Source of the DNA: SVQP01 sp045652835
GTDB taxonomy: Bacteria; Bacillota; Clostridia; Oscillospirales; CAG-272
DNA length: 6,425 nt
NCBI GenBank assembly: GCA_045652835.1
Contig: JAZOLE010000088.1
Coordinates: forward strand, 1-6,425
Direction: 5' to 3'
Part shown: positions 5,276 through 6,425 of the stretch, piece after piece
How the letters are laid out: every line of letters starts with the position of its first letter
Numbering within the stretch: the stretch's first letter is position 1
Made by a program: the position numbers and the translations under genes
Notes under the pieces: generated by a model
Seen by the model: only the letters and a program-made list of their open reading frames with translations
What the model was told of the DNA's origin: nothing
Database searches by the model: none

Positions 5276-6214
5276 TTACTCCAAAAACGCGGCAAGCTGC
5301 TCGGCAAACAGGTGCCCGAGCTTGATCTCGCTGAGCGAATCGTAGTGCGGAATGTCGGGATTTTCTTTTGGCTCTTGTGAGCAGGAAAGCTCCGAGGTAT
5401 CAATGACCACATTGAGCGGTGAGCGTTGCGCCACCTCCTGCTTGCCGCGGTTGACCCCCTCATAATACACCCAATACGAGGGATTGGCAGCGATATACGC
5501 ATCCACAAATGCAATACCGTCCTTCGCTGCGTAACGGAAAAATTTCCTTCGGATATCATTGATCAAGTTATACAAATGCTCGCCGTAGGCATCTGAAGCT
5601 TCTACAGAGAAAGAGTCCGACTCACCCTGCATCCAGCACATTCCCTCAATCGTTACGTCATAGTTTTTGGAGCGCAGATACTTGATGCTCGTTTCCACGT
5701 ACGCCACAAACTGCTTATACAGCTCTCCCGTTTTGCCCGCGCTTGAGGGAGAGAGCCATTGGGAGAACAAATTGGTTCCGCCCCAGGCGCACTTGATAAT
5801 AAAGAACGTCCTGTCGGGATACATCTCGTGCAGCTTTTCAGCAAGACCCAATTCGGGTCCGAAGCCGCCTTCGATCTCGCCCTGCAAGGTGGCGCATTTG
5901 ACGAATTCCTGCGAGGAATTGAAGCCGGCAAGATAATTGATGTACACGTTATCATAGCCATTTTGGTATTCGGCATATTTTTGAGGGGAAACATTTTTCT
6001 GCAAATATTCGTCAAGGCTGCAGCCCGACGCATTTGACTGTCCGCCAAGCAGTATTACCGTGGCTTTTTTGCCGTTTCCGTCCGGGAGCGTGTCCTTGAC
6101 GGTAAACGTGGGCTTATTTTTAAAATAGCCGAGTATTCCAAAAGTGCCGCAAAGAAGTGCAAGCGCGACGCACACTGCCGATACGGATAGCAGGATTTTG
6201 GTTTTTCGTGTCAT
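5276..6214 (-). CDS. Membrane-anchored SGNH esterase, sialate O-acetylesterase (SASA) type
   Basis: A 312-residue protein. Residues 6-30 form a hydrophobic signal anchor after MTRKTK, so the catalytic part should lie outside the cell. The SASA/SGNH signatures appear in order: GGQSNASG with the nucleophile Ser60, EGGFGPELGLA (115-125) supplying the oxyanion Gly, IIKCAWGGTNL (139-149), WMQGESDS (194-201), and DIPH (Asp287, His290) as the DxxH catalytic pair. Members remove acetyl groups from sialic acids or from plant polysaccharides (the family overlaps carbohydrate esterase family 6). The substrate here cannot be told, and no glycan-use genes are adjacent. An upstream in-frame ATG at 6283 would lie inside the -35 box. 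The ATG at 6214 has AGAGG 7 bases before it, so that start is used. Cys22 is preceded by Leu, so it is not a convincing lipobox. Confidence 0.9.
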   Translation of the reverse strand: MTRKTKILLSVSAVCVALALLCGTFGILGYFKNKPTFTVKDTLPDGNGKKATVILLGGQSNASGCSLDEYLQKNVSPQKYAEYQNGYDNVYINYLAGFNSSQEFVKCATLQGEIEGGFGPELGLAEKLHEMYPDRTFFIIKCAWGGTNLFSQWLSPSSAGKTGELYKQFVAYVETSIKYLRSKNYDVTIEGMCWMQGESDSFSVEASDAYGEHLYNLINDIRRKFFRYAAKDGIAFVDAYIAANPSYWVYYEGVNRGKQEVAQRSPLNVVIDTSELSCSQEPKENPDIPHYDSLSEIKLGHLFAEQLAAFLE

Positions 6215-6254
6215 AACGCAACCTCTGTATTTTTGTAGTATTGGTTTATGAGAT

Positions 6255-6283
6255 ATTATAGCATAAATCGGGCGAGGTGTCAA
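6255..6283 (-). promoter_or_regulatory. Perfect-consensus sigma-A promoter for the esterase gene
   Basis: On the minus strand TTGACA (6278-6283), exactly 17 bases, then TATAAT (6255-6260), with TGC just before the -10. Both hexamers match consensus fully. A start near 6248 gives a ~34-base leader. No operator-like repeat is seen around it, so strong constitutive expression is the simplest reading. Confidence 0.93.
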
Positions 6284-6303
6284 TTCTCGACATCGGAGCG
6301 AAC

Positions 6304-6331
6304 AAAAAAGAACCTACCGCGATGCGGTAGG
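6304..6331 (-). terminator. Intrinsic terminator of an upstream minus-strand transcript
   Basis: Read on the minus strand, CCTACCGC, loop ATC, GCGGTAGG (6313-6331) forms a perfect 8-bp stem followed by TTCTTTTTT (T-tract at 6304-6309). It lies upstream of the esterase promoter and would end a transcript coming from beyond the right edge of the window. Confidence 0.85.
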
Positions 6332-6425
6332 GGGTGCGAATATAGGTCGCGGTAGGGTGACGTATCTAGGAGTCTGCCGATGGCAGACTCCGTCGCACCT
6401 CGCAAATATAGTCGTCTCGGTCGCG
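6332..6425. other. Structured non-coding region with a perfect hairpin and repeated blocks
   Basis: No open frame with a ribosome binding site is seen. A perfect 10-bp stem GGAGTCTGCC / GGCAGACTCC with loop GAT lies at 6369-6391. It is enclosed by a wider inverted pair, GGTGCGA (6333-6339) and TCGCACC (6393-6399). AATATAG followed by GGTCGCG occurs twice (6339-6351 and 6405-6425, the second with 8 extra bases). GCGGTAGGG at 6349-6357 repeats the terminator arm at 6324-6332. The region may be the 3' part of an RNA or an intergenic repeat; the window ends before this can be settled. Confidence 0.6.

Noticed and set aside
6146..6154. Lipobox in the esterase N-terminus (Cys22)
   Set aside because: The residues before Cys are Ala-Leu-Leu; a Leu at -1 does not fit the lipobox rule, so a signal anchor is preferred.

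Overview
The window looks like a stretch of chromosome from a Clostridia-type Firmicute, probably an uncultured gut lineage. Three things point that way: the strong AAGGAGG-type ribosome binding sites, the TTG-N17-TATAAT promoters of the housekeeping sigma-A class with extended -10 (TGn) elements, and a YdjI/YdjG/YdjH-like gene cluster typical of Firmicutes. The genus cannot be read from the sequence. Almost all genes are on the minus strand; the exception is one small membrane-protein gene near 4.4-4.8 kb.

Left part (1-2455, minus strand, read right to left): an SPFH-domain protein with three C-terminal zinc ribbons, then a double zinc-ribbon protein with a C-terminal membrane anchor. Overlapping the latter by an ATGA is the start of a secreted or anchored protein cut by the window edge. 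The set resembles Bacillus subtilis ydjI, ydjG and ydjH, whose products link the phage-shock protein PspA to the membrane. The gene order is different here and no pspA is visible.

Middle part (2456-4421): prfC, encoding peptide chain release factor 3, has its own promoter. Between prfC and the SPFH gene lies a ~155-base run of seven back-to-back hairpins. Four of them are perfect or nearly perfect stems of different sequence, each separated by exactly TTC so that an invariant ATTTCAT recurs. No promoter or terminator is recognisable there, so the hairpins may sit in a prfC-ydjI read-through transcript. prfC diverges from a four-helix membrane protein gene of unknown function, and both promoters are recognisable.

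Right part (4836-6425): a bidirectional terminator separates the plus-strand gene from a two-gene minus-strand operon of tiny membrane proteins (32 and 65 residues) with a consensus promoter. Upstream of that is a membrane-anchored SGNH esterase of the sialate O-acetylesterase (SASA) type with a perfect TTGACA-N17-TATAAT promoter. The right end (6304-6425) is non-coding and structured. It holds a minus-strand intrinsic terminator for something beyond the window, a perfect 10-bp hairpin, and repeated blocks.
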